Below are positions 22,116-32,888 of a stretch of DNA of 62,979 nucleotides, piece by piece. The notes under the pieces are model-generated. The model had not been told where the DNA came from. It was given only the letters and a program-made list of their open reading frames with translations, and made no database searches. How positions within the stretch are numbered: position 1 is the stretch's first letter; each line of letters opens with the position of its first letter. Source of the stretch: Phialocephala subalpina (lineage: Eukaryota > Ascomycota > Leotiomycetes > Helotiales > Mollisiaceae); contig FJOG01000067.1 of the NCBI GenBank assembly GCA_900073065.1, forward strand, positions 29,103-92,081, written 5' to 3'. A program made the translations under genes and the position numbers.

Positions 22116-24172
22116 ATGAGCACGACAGTCAGCGCTCCTCGACATCGGGCCACCTTGGCCTGCGATACATGTCGGTCTCGAAGGACAAAGTGTGATGGAC
22201 GCAAGCCCAACTGTTCATTTTGTGAACAGCATGGCATCCTTTGCAATTATCGTGCGACTCTCTCATCTGCATCAAAGTACTATTCTCTCGACCTTTCTTT
22301 GATCACGTGCCTAACTGCCAGTGATATAGACAAGACACGGAGATTTCGACGGTCAGAGAGCATCTAGATCAGATCTATCGTTTACTCTCACTACGATCTA
22401 CTCAATTCCCGAGTCGACTTCCTGGGAATCCAACGGGACTTCCGGCTGCGCAGCTCGGCGAGTACCCTGCCGATGAATCTATTATTAGTCGAACATGGAG
22501 GAGGGAGTTCCCATTCATGACCATTCAGACTCCATCAATGATGTGCTTGTTGGGACTCGATCCAAGACTTGCTGCACAATTGGTGGCCTTGGAAAGAACT
22601 GATGTGTCTAATTTGACGGAATCTGAAGCAACACCTTCTAATTCGCTGTTTGAATACCACGATGCGATCAGGTGAGCTTTATAACATCTTTAAGAACTAA
22701 AACTCATTTAAAATCTAGTGCTTTCGAGTCGCTCTGCGATAAGGCTCACCATTGGTATCCAGTCCTACCTCCCGACTTCTTCGAAGTATATCGAGAACAA
22801 ATTGTTGGAGATCTCCCTCCATCGACCGAGACTTTCATCGTTCTTCTCATTGCTGCTATAGGATCAATTGCTCGATGTTCTTCGCTTGCAGAAGCCTACG
22901 TTTCCAGACCTGACGCAAAATACATCCAGAACGCACTGTCGATGCTGCCAAAAGTGCATTTTGAATTCAGCTTGAAGAGTGTGCAATGTTTCGTCCTTCT
23001 AAGCATATATTACGATCGCATGGCGAAACCTTGCCAAGCACACGATTATATTCTGATCGCTTCTTGTAAAGCACAAGCTTTATTCAAATGGTGCATCTTT
23101 GAACATGGAAGGAAAAAATGGTAACGCTAACTACATCTAGTCACCTATATGATGATAATCCGGCAACGATGGAACTTCTCAGGAGATGCTTTTGGTCGAT
23201 TCTTCTGATCGAAACGTGGTTCATTCTAATACAAGTTCACGTACAGGACTAACACCATGATACAGTGAACTCGCTTACCACATCGACATGCCTGAAAGCA
23301 ACATCTGGAAGTTTGACGACCGTATTCTTCTTCCCAGCACATTCGAATCTTGGCAACCATCTCGCCCAGATCAACGATACATCACAGAGGAACTGCTTTC
23401 GTCCCAAGGCACTCAAATGCCTCCTGAAGCAGGCAAAGCTTACTTTCTCGCCGAAATAACTATGTGCCGCATGCATCGTCGATGCACCTCCTCCGTCACG
23501 ATCTCACACGATCTGGAGGTCTACGCTCCAATCATCGCAGCAGAACTCACCCACCAGATGGAGAATTGGTATGGCCACCTTCCCACCAGCATTCGATTCG
23601 AGAGACAAGACACCATAACCCACCTTTTTGAAGAACTAGACAGAGCGAGCACTCTGCAATCATACCCGCCACTCACAGCTGCGACCAAATTTCTCCAGAT
23701 GCAGTACTTCCTCTGCTTGACGGGGATATATTGGCCAGCGGTATATAGCGTGATCTCCACGGGTGCGCTAACCGATGCCCCAGTTGCGGACTGTGCGCGG
23801 TTTTTCGAATCCTACTCTAGTTTTGTCTTGAGCGCCGCGACCACTCTTCCGTGCTGTCCGCAGAGGCCGTGGAGTGTCTATGCGAGGTAAGCGGCTTGAT
23901 CATTCATGCCCTATGCTTCCCAACCTTCTCTCTAATATTTATCTATTTTCTTAATATACGCTAACATGCACTGTAGTATTTTCATCACGACGATGGCGGC
24001 GCTGAGGGGAGCACGAACGCCTTCCCTTCATCCCACCATCTCTCCATATGTTCTGCGATGTTTTGCTGTTGCTGCTAAGGTTTTTGAGCGTGGGGATGCG
24101 GTGACTGTTAGTCCGTCGTTGAGGATGATCGGTTCGATTTTGCGGGAGCATGTGGGGACATTTATATCTTGA
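22116..24172 (+). CDS. Zn2Cys6 transcription factor, possible regulator of adjacent sugar genes
   Basis: Six exons: 22116-22276, 22330-22671, 22719-23090, 23141-23215, 23266-23886 and 23977-24172. All five introns (47-90 bp) are phase 2 and the total is 588 residues. The N-terminal finger is C-x2-C-x6-C-x6-C-x2-C-x6-C (ACDTCRSRRTKCDGRKPNC then SFCEQHGILC). The middle homology region of the fungal-specific TF domain is clear: WYPVLPPDFFEVYREQI, ELLRRCFWSILLIE and ELAYHIDMPESNIW. It ends 195 bp from the convergent end of a sugar transporter and 3.2 kb before a GH32 gene. In Aspergillus the inulin/sucrose activator InuR sits in a similar group, so control of the neighbours is a reasonable inference, not proof. 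The 75-bp fourth exon and two GTG-type donors make exons 3-5 the least certain part. Confidence 0.85.
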
Positions 24173-24367
24173 GTCGGAAATGCATTAAAAGCAATTTCTT
24201 TCAATATTCAGAGCCAGAGTCCAAAGAAAAAAAAAATCTACGCAAGCCGTTTAAAGAGCAAATATCTACCTCCGCGCATATTCACGCCCTTCACATGTCA
24301 ATACACGCACTCTACTCAGCCCAACACGGAGGCCGTTATGCCGGCCAATTCCCCACATAACCATTTT

Positions 24368-26160
24368 CTACGCAACAGCCGCACCAGTCTCAACCTCCAC
24401 AACAGCACGATGACCCTTTTCCCCGGCCTCCTCCTGAATCTCCCGGAAGGTAATAGTAGGAACCCACCCCACGCTCTGCCTCGCATCCGTAACCTCAGCA
24501 TACAACTCATCCACTTGCTCCAGCGTAAGTCCCTTGGTCTCATATATCATGAAATACACAAACGCGATACAAATGAAGCAGCAAGCTCCCCAGACAAAAA
24601 AGATCTTGGATTGTAGATTCGCGTTGCCAGGGCCGTAGTTCACCATGTAAGGTGTTGCGTACGCGAGAGCCCAGTTTAGCATCCAGTTTGCTGCGGTTGT
24701 GATTGAGAGGGATTTGGCGCGGACCTTGAGGGGGAAGATCTCTCCTGTTACAACCCTGCAGAATTTTTCTTGTTAGTTATAGTACTGTACAAACCCGGTA
24801 TGTAAAAGAGCTGGAGGGGGTGTACGTAACTTACCAAGCAACAGGACCCCATGAACTCGCGAAGAAGAAAATGTAGAAGCAGATGAAAGCGATAGCAGCT
24901 TTCTGTGCAGGTAGATTATGCACAATGATATTGCCTACGTGATCTTGGCTGGTAGTCGTTGTCCCTAGAATCCCAACAATGAATTGCGATACGCACATTC
25001 CCACCGCCCCCCACAACAGGACAGGACGACGTCCCCATTTGTCAATAGCGTATAAACCAGGCAGGGTGGAACTGACATTGACGCAATTGATGATCAAGCT
25101 GATGATGAAGGAATTCTTGAATCCGGAGTTCTTGAAGAATTGCGTGCCGTAGTACATGATGAAGTTGATCCCGGTGAGTTGTTGCAGACTTTGGAGGAGG
25201 CATCCAGTGAGCAGGCGTTTGAAGAGGTTCCCTTTGAGACAGTCCTTGTAGCTTGATTCTCCAAGACTTTGCTCGTATTCGTGATTTGCTTGGATCTCGG
25301 CCAACTCTTCCACGATTGCGGCGTGGCTTTGATCAAGACGCCTAATTCTGGCCAAGGCTTTGGTTGCAGCGCCTAGGTTGTTCCTCTTGATGTGGTAACG
25401 GGGTGTTTCTGGAAGAATGATCATGCCACCGATGAGGATTAATGCCCATGCGAATTGAACTGCGATGGGAATCCTATAGCAGCCAGTGTCTTGTCGATTG
25501 TGTGTTGCGTTGTCGACGACTGAGGCAATAAATAGGCCGATGGTGATGGCTAGTTGGTAAGAACCCACAATTACTCCTCGAATCCATTTCGGAGCAGTCT
25601 CGGATTGGTAGAGCGGGACTAGAGATTGTATCAGCTAAAATGATTAAGAGTTGAGAACATTTATAGACATACTTATTGCTGAAATCAATCCCACTCCAAA
25701 TCCCGCGAAGAATCGACCAGCTAGAAAGATGGGTATGGATGTTGCGGCAGTCTGTAGGATGACTCCGAGAATGAACACAATCGTAGATGCAATCAGACCT
25801 ATCCGTCGACCGATAGCGTCCGCGACGGGCGCAGCTGTGAGAGCGCCGAAGAATGTGCCTGCAGAGAGGATAGAGACGATGGTAGCTGACTGGGAGGCTG
25901 TGACGTCTAGATGGCCGCTACTGTTAACGAAGCCAGTTGAAAATTGGTCCTGCCAGTATGGCATAGCAAGAATGCCACCGATGGTACCAGTATCATATCT
26001 ATTGGTCAGCTTGGAACTTGATCAAGAAGGAGCAGCATTGGCTTTGATCAGTATTGGCATACCCAAACAAAACACCACCGAACGCAACGAACAAGCCGAT
26101 CGCAATAGCTGGCCATGACTTCCCCGGAGTGTCGTCCGGCTTTTTCAACATAAGACCCAT
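24368..26160 (-). CDS. MFS sugar (hexose-type) transporter
   Basis: Minus strand, four exons: 26160-26063, 25998-25673, 25618-24835 and 24755-24368. Introns of 64, 54 and 79 bp join in phase and the total is 531 residues. The start MGLMLKKPDDTPGKSWPAIA leads into the first membrane helix (GGVLFGYDTGTIGGI). Family marks are visible: GRRIG after helix 2, PETPRYHIKR in the central loop, QLTGINFIMYYGTQFF in helix 7 and ETKGLTLEQVDELY at the end of helix 12. These define the major facilitator sugar/H+ symporter family, and the QLTGINFIMYYG form is typical of hexose carriers. It would take up the glucose and fructose released outside the cell by the neighbouring GH32 enzyme. It is divergent from that gene and convergent with the regulator gene. 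Confidence 0.92.
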
Positions 26161-27402
26161 GTTGGAAGGCTTTCAAAGAATTGGATACTAGGTAATTGAG
26201 AGTCGATAAGAGTCCGAGTGATGAGAGGAGGTGAGGAGTAGTCGAGTCCGGTAGGGGACGAGTTGCCTTTTATGTGGAACAGAACACTGAGAAGTCCAAA
26301 GAAGGTGTCTAGCCCCGGCAGCGATCGACAGAACTCTTTTCAAATGACTTGGTCTGGATGTCTTGACCCTCTTCGTGACTGTCCAAAAATGAGCCCTGAG
26401 AGCAGACGAGTTCGAAATGTTTTCCCGCTAATTGTGATTTGAGCGTGCAGCTGTCGGTCTCCCGATAGCACGGCATGCCAACTCTGGAATAGCGATGCAT
26501 GAGTATGTGGAGCCACAGCTCCCTACACCCCATTGCCCCATAAATTTTACATGGCACTACTTTCCCCCGGGCGTGGAGAATCTTTGCGAAGCAAGACCTG
26601 TCGTTACTGTTGTTGGATATCTTCTTTGGGGAAGGAGGTCGGACTCTATTGGATTTTGCACGGCTCGATTTTGGCTCTTCGCGGCCTCTTTCGGCGTCTC
26701 TTTCTCATACGGGCCACAGTAAACAGGGGAATAATGCAAGCTAGCAAGTACGAGTCATGTATGCTGGTGGAACTGCAGAATACAGAACTGCCCGGTGAGC
26801 TCAGGGGTGAGGTGAGGTGGCATGGGTGCGGGGGGAGGCTCGCTTGTCGCTGTTGTCTTCCGATCTCCGCTAGCTCCCGGCTCTAGTTATCTATACTTGG
26901 AAGGTCACTTCTGCTGCATGCAAACCTACGCTCTTTCATCATCTCTCATGAATGGATGCACTCTCGAGTCGGTTATGCTTTGGCCTCATCTCCAGCTTCT
27001 CCAGCCCTCCACTTTCGCCACCGCCATTCCAATATCTGCAAACAGCCCTTTCCCCGCATCTTCCACAGTCATCACCGATGCGTGTGATTGACCAACGCAA
27101 TAGTTCTCCCGAAATTCAATTTTTCGTGCGGGGTCGCGTCGTGGAATTTCTCGGCCTCAATCAGTTTTCCTCTACCACCGTGGCTCGAGAACATTATTCA
27201 CTTTCCGTCCCAGACTTCATGACTAGGAGGGCTGGGTAAGCGTTGAGCGAGCAGGAGCCATAGCCCGCGGTAGGGATTCTTCTCAACACAAGCTTGGTAT
27301 GTCCAAAAACTTATAAAAAGCGGCGTGAAGATCGTTTTCAATCCCACAATCAATATACTTCAGACTTCAGGGAGAATTCGTTTTCGGCACCCAAACATCA
27401 CA
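26161..27402. promoter_or_regulatory. Shared divergent promoter of sugar transporter and GH32 gene
   Basis: This 1.24-kb region separates two divergent sugar genes and holds no supported gene. Hexamers matching the carbon-catabolite repressor CreA/Cre1 consensus SYGGRG are seen as GCGGGG at 26828-26833 and 27128-27133 and as CCCCGC at 27052-27057. They are short enough to occur by chance. I did not find a clear CGG-N8-CGG pair. Confidence 0.5.
27312..27318 (+). promoter_or_regulatory. TATA box of the GH32 gene
   Basis: TATAAAA at about 90 bp upstream of the ATG at 27403, followed by GCGGCG; a canonical TATA box, suggesting a strongly inducible promoter. Confidence 0.6.
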
Positions 27403-29475
27403 ATGAATCGCCTTGCTGTATACAAGAAATTCGCAGTCCTTATTTCATTCGCATCTCTTCTCCCAGACGCTGTCTTCGGCACGGTTGTTCCTCGAACTGC
27501 GAATTGTCAAAGCAATCAATACCCAGGTCCAACGAATCCCAGCTTCGAGAATGGCCTCAGCGGCTGGACAGTTGTCAGCGGAAACGCTTTTGGAAATGCT
27601 TCTGTGAGCTCTGAACGGTCCTACTGGGGCGGTCCCTTTGGCCAAAGCGGCAACAACTTTCTCTGGGGAATCACGGAATCAGGAGAGTCCGCTGTTGGTA
27701 TTCTTCAATCCAGCTCCTTCCAAGCAAGCTCAGTCATGAGTTTCTTGGTTGGTGGGGGTTGGGACCCAATCAATCTCTATGTTGGGCTCGTCACAGACGC
27801 CGATGGGAAGCTTTTGTTCAGCCAAACAGCAACGAACGACGAAGCCTTGATTCGAATCATTTGGGATACAAGTGCTTATGCAGGCCAGGAAGTCCACATG
27901 GTTGTCGTTGACAGCAGCAATGCTACTTCATGGGGTCATATCAACCTAGACGACGTTCGCACAGGATGCGACGCTCTTGCGGATGGCAGCTTGACCTTCA
28001 ACGTCCTTGGTCAGAACAATCAACCAAGCCAGAGTTCTAGCCTCTTGACGGCAGCACAATTGTACGCCCTGGATCAAATCCGCCCTCAATTCCACTACAC
28101 ACCATACCAAGGCTGGATCAATGACCCTTGTGGCTTGATTGAATGGGGTGGCAAATACCAGCTCATGAGTCAATATAATCCTGTTGCTCCTGTCTGGGGC
28201 CCAATGCACTGGTCTCACGTCGAAAGCCCCGATGCCGTCCATTGGAAGGAACTTCCTGTGGCATTATATCCTCCATATCCCAACGATCCATCGGACACGA
28301 GTGGCCGTTACACTGGAAGTGCGCTCTTGGACAAAGATACAGGTGCTCTCCAAGTCATTTTTACCGACGCTACAGATACGGCCTTGCATCCAGATGCGCT
28401 GCCGGAAGTTGTTTCTTCTGCAATCAGCCAGGATGGTGTCACTTTTGAGTTATTCTCCAGTAATCCAATTATTTCATCGCCACCTTCTGACTCGTCAAGT
28501 GGCTTTCGAGATCCTAAAGTCTTCTGGGACATAACAGACAATACCTGGAAGATGGTAGTTGGCTCTGGTGATGCAACGAGCGGCAAAGTCCAGCTGTATG
28601 AAGCTACTGGTTCCCCCAACTCCGAATTAGTATCTTGGAAATACGTCGGGGTTCTATATAAAGGAGATGGGAGTACCGGACCCATGTGGGAATGCCCCAA
28701 CTTCTTCCCCATCGATGGGAAGTGGGCCCTCTTCTACGGAGGAAATGGCCTAGGCTATTACGACGTAGGCACCTACAACGGAACCACTTTCACATCCGAG
28801 AAGAAAGGTCTCCTGGATGCTGGTCCTGACAGCTATGCCACTCAATGGTTTGTAGACTCCGCAGGTCGCAATCTGGCAATAACTTGGATGGGAAACTGGG
28901 GGACTTCGAAGTGGCCGAGTCGAGTGAATGGTTGGGCGGGCGCACAATCTATCATGCGTGAGCTTTTCATTCGAGAAGATGGTGGACTGGGAAGTAAACC
29001 CATCCGAGAAGTTTCCAGTCTCGCAAGTGGTCCTGCTACTTCACTGGGAGCCACCAATGTCAATGGCACCATTGCCGTGGGATCCTCCAACACGGCTCGG
29101 CTCCAAGTCTCCGTCGATCTCGCCTCGACGAACGCTCCCGCGTTCACGATCCAAATGTACTCTTCCAGTGCTGAGCGAGTATCTCTCGTATATACCGTTG
29201 CCAACCAATCACTGGCTTTGGATACCACTCAAGCTGGATATGGACAAGTTGGTGTTTGGACTGCTACTATAGCGAGTCCTGCCAACAAAGTTCTGTCTCT
29301 TGACATCTTGATTGATCGGTCTAGTGTTGAGATCTTTGCTCAAGACGGAACGGCTATGACTGCGACTATCTTTCCTCGTTATCAGGATTCAAAGGATATC
29401 GAGATTGTGTCGCGTGGAGGCGAGACCGTGTTTGAGAGTATTGTCTTGACGCCACTTGGGTCTGCTTGGAGCTGA
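27403..29475 (+). CDS. Secreted GH32 beta-fructofuranosidase/inulinase-type enzyme
   Basis: Intronless, 690 residues from the ATG at 27403 (MNRLAVYKKF). An N-terminal signal peptide (to about residue 26, DAVFG) is followed by a ~170-residue beta-rich segment starting NPSFENGLSGWTVVSG, which resembles a carbohydrate-binding module. The GH32 five-blade propeller and C-terminal beta-sandwich follow. Catalytic positions are visible: nucleophile D241 in GWINDPCG, transition-state stabiliser D370 in FRDPK and acid/base E430 in WECPN. The usual NDPNG reads NDPCG here. By family it hydrolyses sucrose, inulin or levan outside the cell. An in-frame ATG is absent upstream; the TATA box position agrees with this start. 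Neighbours are a hexose transporter (divergent) and a Zn2Cys6 regulator. Exact substrate (sucrose, inulin, levan) cannot be decided from sequence alone. Confidence 0.93.
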   Translation: MNRLAVYKKFAVLISFASLLPDAVFGTVVPRTANCQSNQYPGPTNPSFENGLSGWTVVSGNAFGNASVSSERSYWGGPFGQSGNNFLWGITESGESAVGILQSSSFQASSVMSFLVGGGWDPINLYVGLVTDADGKLLFSQTATNDEALIRIIWDTSAYAGQEVHMVVVDSSNATSWGHINLDDVRTGCDALADGSLTFNVLGQNNQPSQSSSLLTAAQLYALDQIRPQFHYTPYQGWINDPCGLIEWGGKYQLMSQYNPVAPVWGPMHWSHVESPDAVHWKELPVALYPPYPNDPSDTSGRYTGSALLDKDTGALQVIFTDATDTALHPDALPEVVSSAISQDGVTFELFSSNPIISSPPSDSSSGFRDPKVFWDITDNTWKMVVGSGDATSGKVQLYEATGSPNSELVSWKYVGVLYKGDGSTGPMWECPNFFPIDGKWALFYGGNGLGYYDVGTYNGTTFTSEKKGLLDAGPDSYATQWFVDSAGRNLAITWMGNWGTSKWPSRVNGWAGAQSIMRELFIREDGGLGSKPIREVSSLASGPATSLGATNVNGTIAVGSSNTARLQVSVDLASTNAPAFTIQMYSSSAERVSLVYTVANQSLALDTTQAGYGQVGVWTATIASPANKVLSLDILIDRSSVEIFAQDGTAMTATIFPRYQDSKDIEIVSRGGETVFESIVLTPLGSAWS

Positions 29476-31259
29476 AATGGGTAGGAATGAACAATGTGTT
29501 GGAATGCGAAAGTATGTGAAGCTTGCAGCTGAGTTCGTTATTGAGATAGGTTAGATACTTAAGGCAACAAAATGAATATTTAAGAATAGATTCTCTTACA
29601 GCCTTCGCCGTGATTGTGGGGAACCAAAACTCTACATAGTCCTCTTGTCCCATGAACAGGCGAAAGGAACACGATTCCGGGCGAGATGGGAGGGAATATG
29701 GGCGGCTTTCACTACTGCGAGTATGACCTAGAGAGGTCTTGGGAGGGCAGATTACATCAGCAACAAGGCCGTCTTGAGAGATATCAGAGGTTTGGGATGA
29801 ATGAGAGGATGACTGACGGCAGACACCAGAGCATATCAGAGAGGCATGCTGTCTTCTTATCAAGGAAGAGCTGGCAGGTGACCGCACCCCATCCTTTTCA
29901 CCAGCATTGACATCAACAAGCGCTCTAAAGACACCGACGTCAACCGTCGGCCCTAACCCTTCAGTTCTAGCCGCGAGAAGAACACTGCGCAGAGCCAAAG
30001 ACAAACTTCGAGGCAGGACACAAGGGACAAATGGCATAAGGAAGACAAAGTTGGCAAAGCAGCGAGACGTTACACGAATAGCCTCAACCCATACCATGGT
30101 GACACGATCTAGAGCGCGCTCGACCTACTTCGCGATAAACTGGAGGATAAAGAGGGGTAGAGACGAATGCTTCTAGGCCCAGTCGTGAGCAACAAACTTA
30201 CAATCGCAAATGTCTGGTCACTTCAACCCACTTCTAGTCTGCAGCTGATCGATTTTACTGGTATCCCCATTCTGCGACAAAAACAAAACGAGCTTCAAAA
30301 TTATAGGACAACCGACAAGCACCTCACTTCCTTCAAATAGGAAGAAACTGGCAAAGAAACCTTTTCTTTCAATTTTATGTTTTGCTGTCCGTTAAAGGTC
30401 AACAAAGAGTCCTCCAAACAATATTAGGTAGAATCGCAAGCAGTGCGACGATGGCGAATTAAGGCAAGTCATACTTTTGCTTCTGCTGTGCTATACTAAA
30501 TGTTTTACAGACAAGGCGCTTCCTGCCCACTACAATACAACCCGTGCAACCGGAACACCTACAAACCATCGCTCCGGCTTGATTTGGGCTGCATATCAAA
30601 AAGTTTGAAATGGTAGCGATTTAAGGTGGAACGAACAAATACAGGAGGGAGCAAATACAAAATGACCCGAAGGACAAAGGTTTGTCGAACGAGTTTCCAT
30701 ATGCTGCTTGTTTTGCACATATTTTTAGGTTCTATATTCAGTAAAGGGCTGCGTGGTATGGATCATGAGATTCTCAAGCATTAGGAGTTCGAGGAAGGCA
30801 TTTGATTGATCACTGGGTCGGGACATGGAGAGAATAGGGACGGCATGGCTCTGCGTGCTCTCTTCGGCATCAACCTGGTTTATCCCCGGTCGGGCCTTTT
30901 TAGCAATGCTTTGCTGACGGGTCTGGTATGCGGTGCGGCCTCGATGACCTTTAACCAGGCCAGCTTGATGACGGCCGATAACTTCGGGGTATAACCCTCG
31001 GGATTGCCTGCCCCCTTCCTGCAACCCCAAAACTACCAACCCGCTGATGATGACACTCGCCAAATCATGGTCCAATCATACAGTGCAAAACTACAATATC
31101 TGGTACTGGACATCCCTATCAAACCCTCATACACGTTTGCATCTTCACCTTCCTTCTCATCCTGAAACTCAACTACCTTATCCACGGTATCCATCAACTC
31201 GTCAAACGTAGCCTGCTGCCTGCTCGTTATCCTAGACTTCCGTTGTCAAGGAGGGCGAC
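29476..31259. other. Intergenic, 1.8 kb, no supported gene
   Basis: ORFs occur on both strands between 29700 and 30180 (for example plus 29907-30176, Arg/Lys-rich, and a long minus frame 30097-29366), but neither has a domain, and the minus frame runs into the GH32 3' end. The rest shows nothing. Confidence 0.4.
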
Positions 31260-32420
31260 GACTCAACACTTGTACGTAGTAGACTCTTAGGAGTCTGCGG
31301 GTGCCTTTTACGAACTTGTATCTCCTTGAGAGATTAATCTCGTTGTCTGCGAGATTGGATTGAGCTCACGCAATAAGATCTTAGAGCTAAGATCGAGTCA
31401 AAAGAGTGGTTTTAAGGGTTATTATAGAGTTTTCACTCACTACGAAAACTTTAGTTTTCGATTGTTTATTACTATTAACGCCTCGAATTACAATTATCGA
31501 TTCGATGACTCGAATTATTGTGATTCTTGATCGAAGGATTCCTTGCTTTTAATGCTATTTTATAACTCGACGTTATTATTTGAGGTAAATAGCGCGATAT
31601 ACTTACTATAATCAAACCGTCTTTAGGGTTTATTAGATTTGTCTTATAAAAGGATATTAGAAAGTAAAGAGGATATTAGATTAAATTAATAAGAGGGAAT
31701 AATTAGTAATTTCCTTCGAAAAGCGCAAATTTGGTAAAAAAGTTACCGTAATAAATTCTTTTATAAGGATGCGAGTAATATATTTTGTATATCGATTATA
31801 TATACGTTCAAAATAAAAGAATAATTAAATGGAGCAAATAATCTAATCTAAAGATATTCGCGCTTATAATATATAGAAATAATATATTGGTTAAAGCTTA
31901 TTAATTAATGCTGGGAATAAAAATATAATTTATATTCGAAGGATAATTAAATATAATAATAATAAGGGAACTTATAATAACTTCGAGTAATATTATAATA
32001 TATAATACCCATATAAATAACTTTATATTATAATTACGAAGAAATACTAAGAAAGAAACTTTTATTACATAAAGATAATAAAAAGTTATAATATAAAACC
32101 TATTAAATAAATATTAGTATAAACCTTAAAAGTATATTTTTAAAATAAAAACGAGGATAATTATATCGCTTGGATTTTATATAGAATAATATATTAAGTA
32201 ATCGAGTAAAAATCTTATAAAAAGATAAACTTTGATTATTATATAAAACGAGTAAAAGGAAAAAGACTTTACTTGTATATTAAACATCTTTATATAGGGC
32301 TAAATAACTATTATAAAGAGTATTAATTCCCTTTCAAAAAAAGATTTCTATTATTTATTTCCGTTCTAATTAACCATTTGAACCACTTAACTAAACAACG
32401 AAGTAGAACGAGACTTACTG
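31260..32420. other. AT-rich RIP-like tract
   Basis: Dense TA-rich sequence without open frames, beginning after a short palindromic stretch (GAGATTAATCTC near 31332). CG dinucleotides persist while TG/CA are rare, the same signature as the large block at 41-57 kb. Probably a decayed repeat; the family cannot be told. Confidence 0.55.
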
Positions 32421-32888
32421 ATAACGTTGGTTCGATGGGTTCTTTCTCCGGGGATATTTAGTTAGAGCTTATTTGGTGTAGATATATGGGAAGGCGGAAT
32501 CCGTTTTAGGGTCATTCTGAGGAGTTGACTCTAGTCGGTAAGTGATGCAGGGGTTTTACAGCTTATAGACCTCAAGTAAACATGGACTTATAATAACTCT
32601 TACTCATCACTCTCGGCGAAAATAATGAATTGAAGGCTCCAAAGTTTTAACAAAATGATTATCGATATCCAAGTAGATATATCTGAGAGACCATAATGAC
32701 TAACAATACTCCCAAATCAAAATCAAAATGTCGTTCAACTGGCTTCAATAACACGCTATGATAGTTCTATTCTCTGAAATATATTGCGACCGTCTGGCAG
32801 AACATCGTGGGACTTGCGTGCTTTCTCACGTGAGACGGGTTGGGAGAAAGGACCCGCAAAAATGGTAAGTTTAAGTGACCTCCTAAAG
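32421..32888. other. 3' flank of epoxide hydrolase gene
   Basis: Normal composition returns at about 32430. No gene seen. Confidence 0.4.

Noticed and set aside
29366..30097. A 243-codon minus-strand ORF
   Set aside because: It overlaps the 3' end of the GH32 gene, has no domain, and its composition changes along its length; judged a chance open frame.
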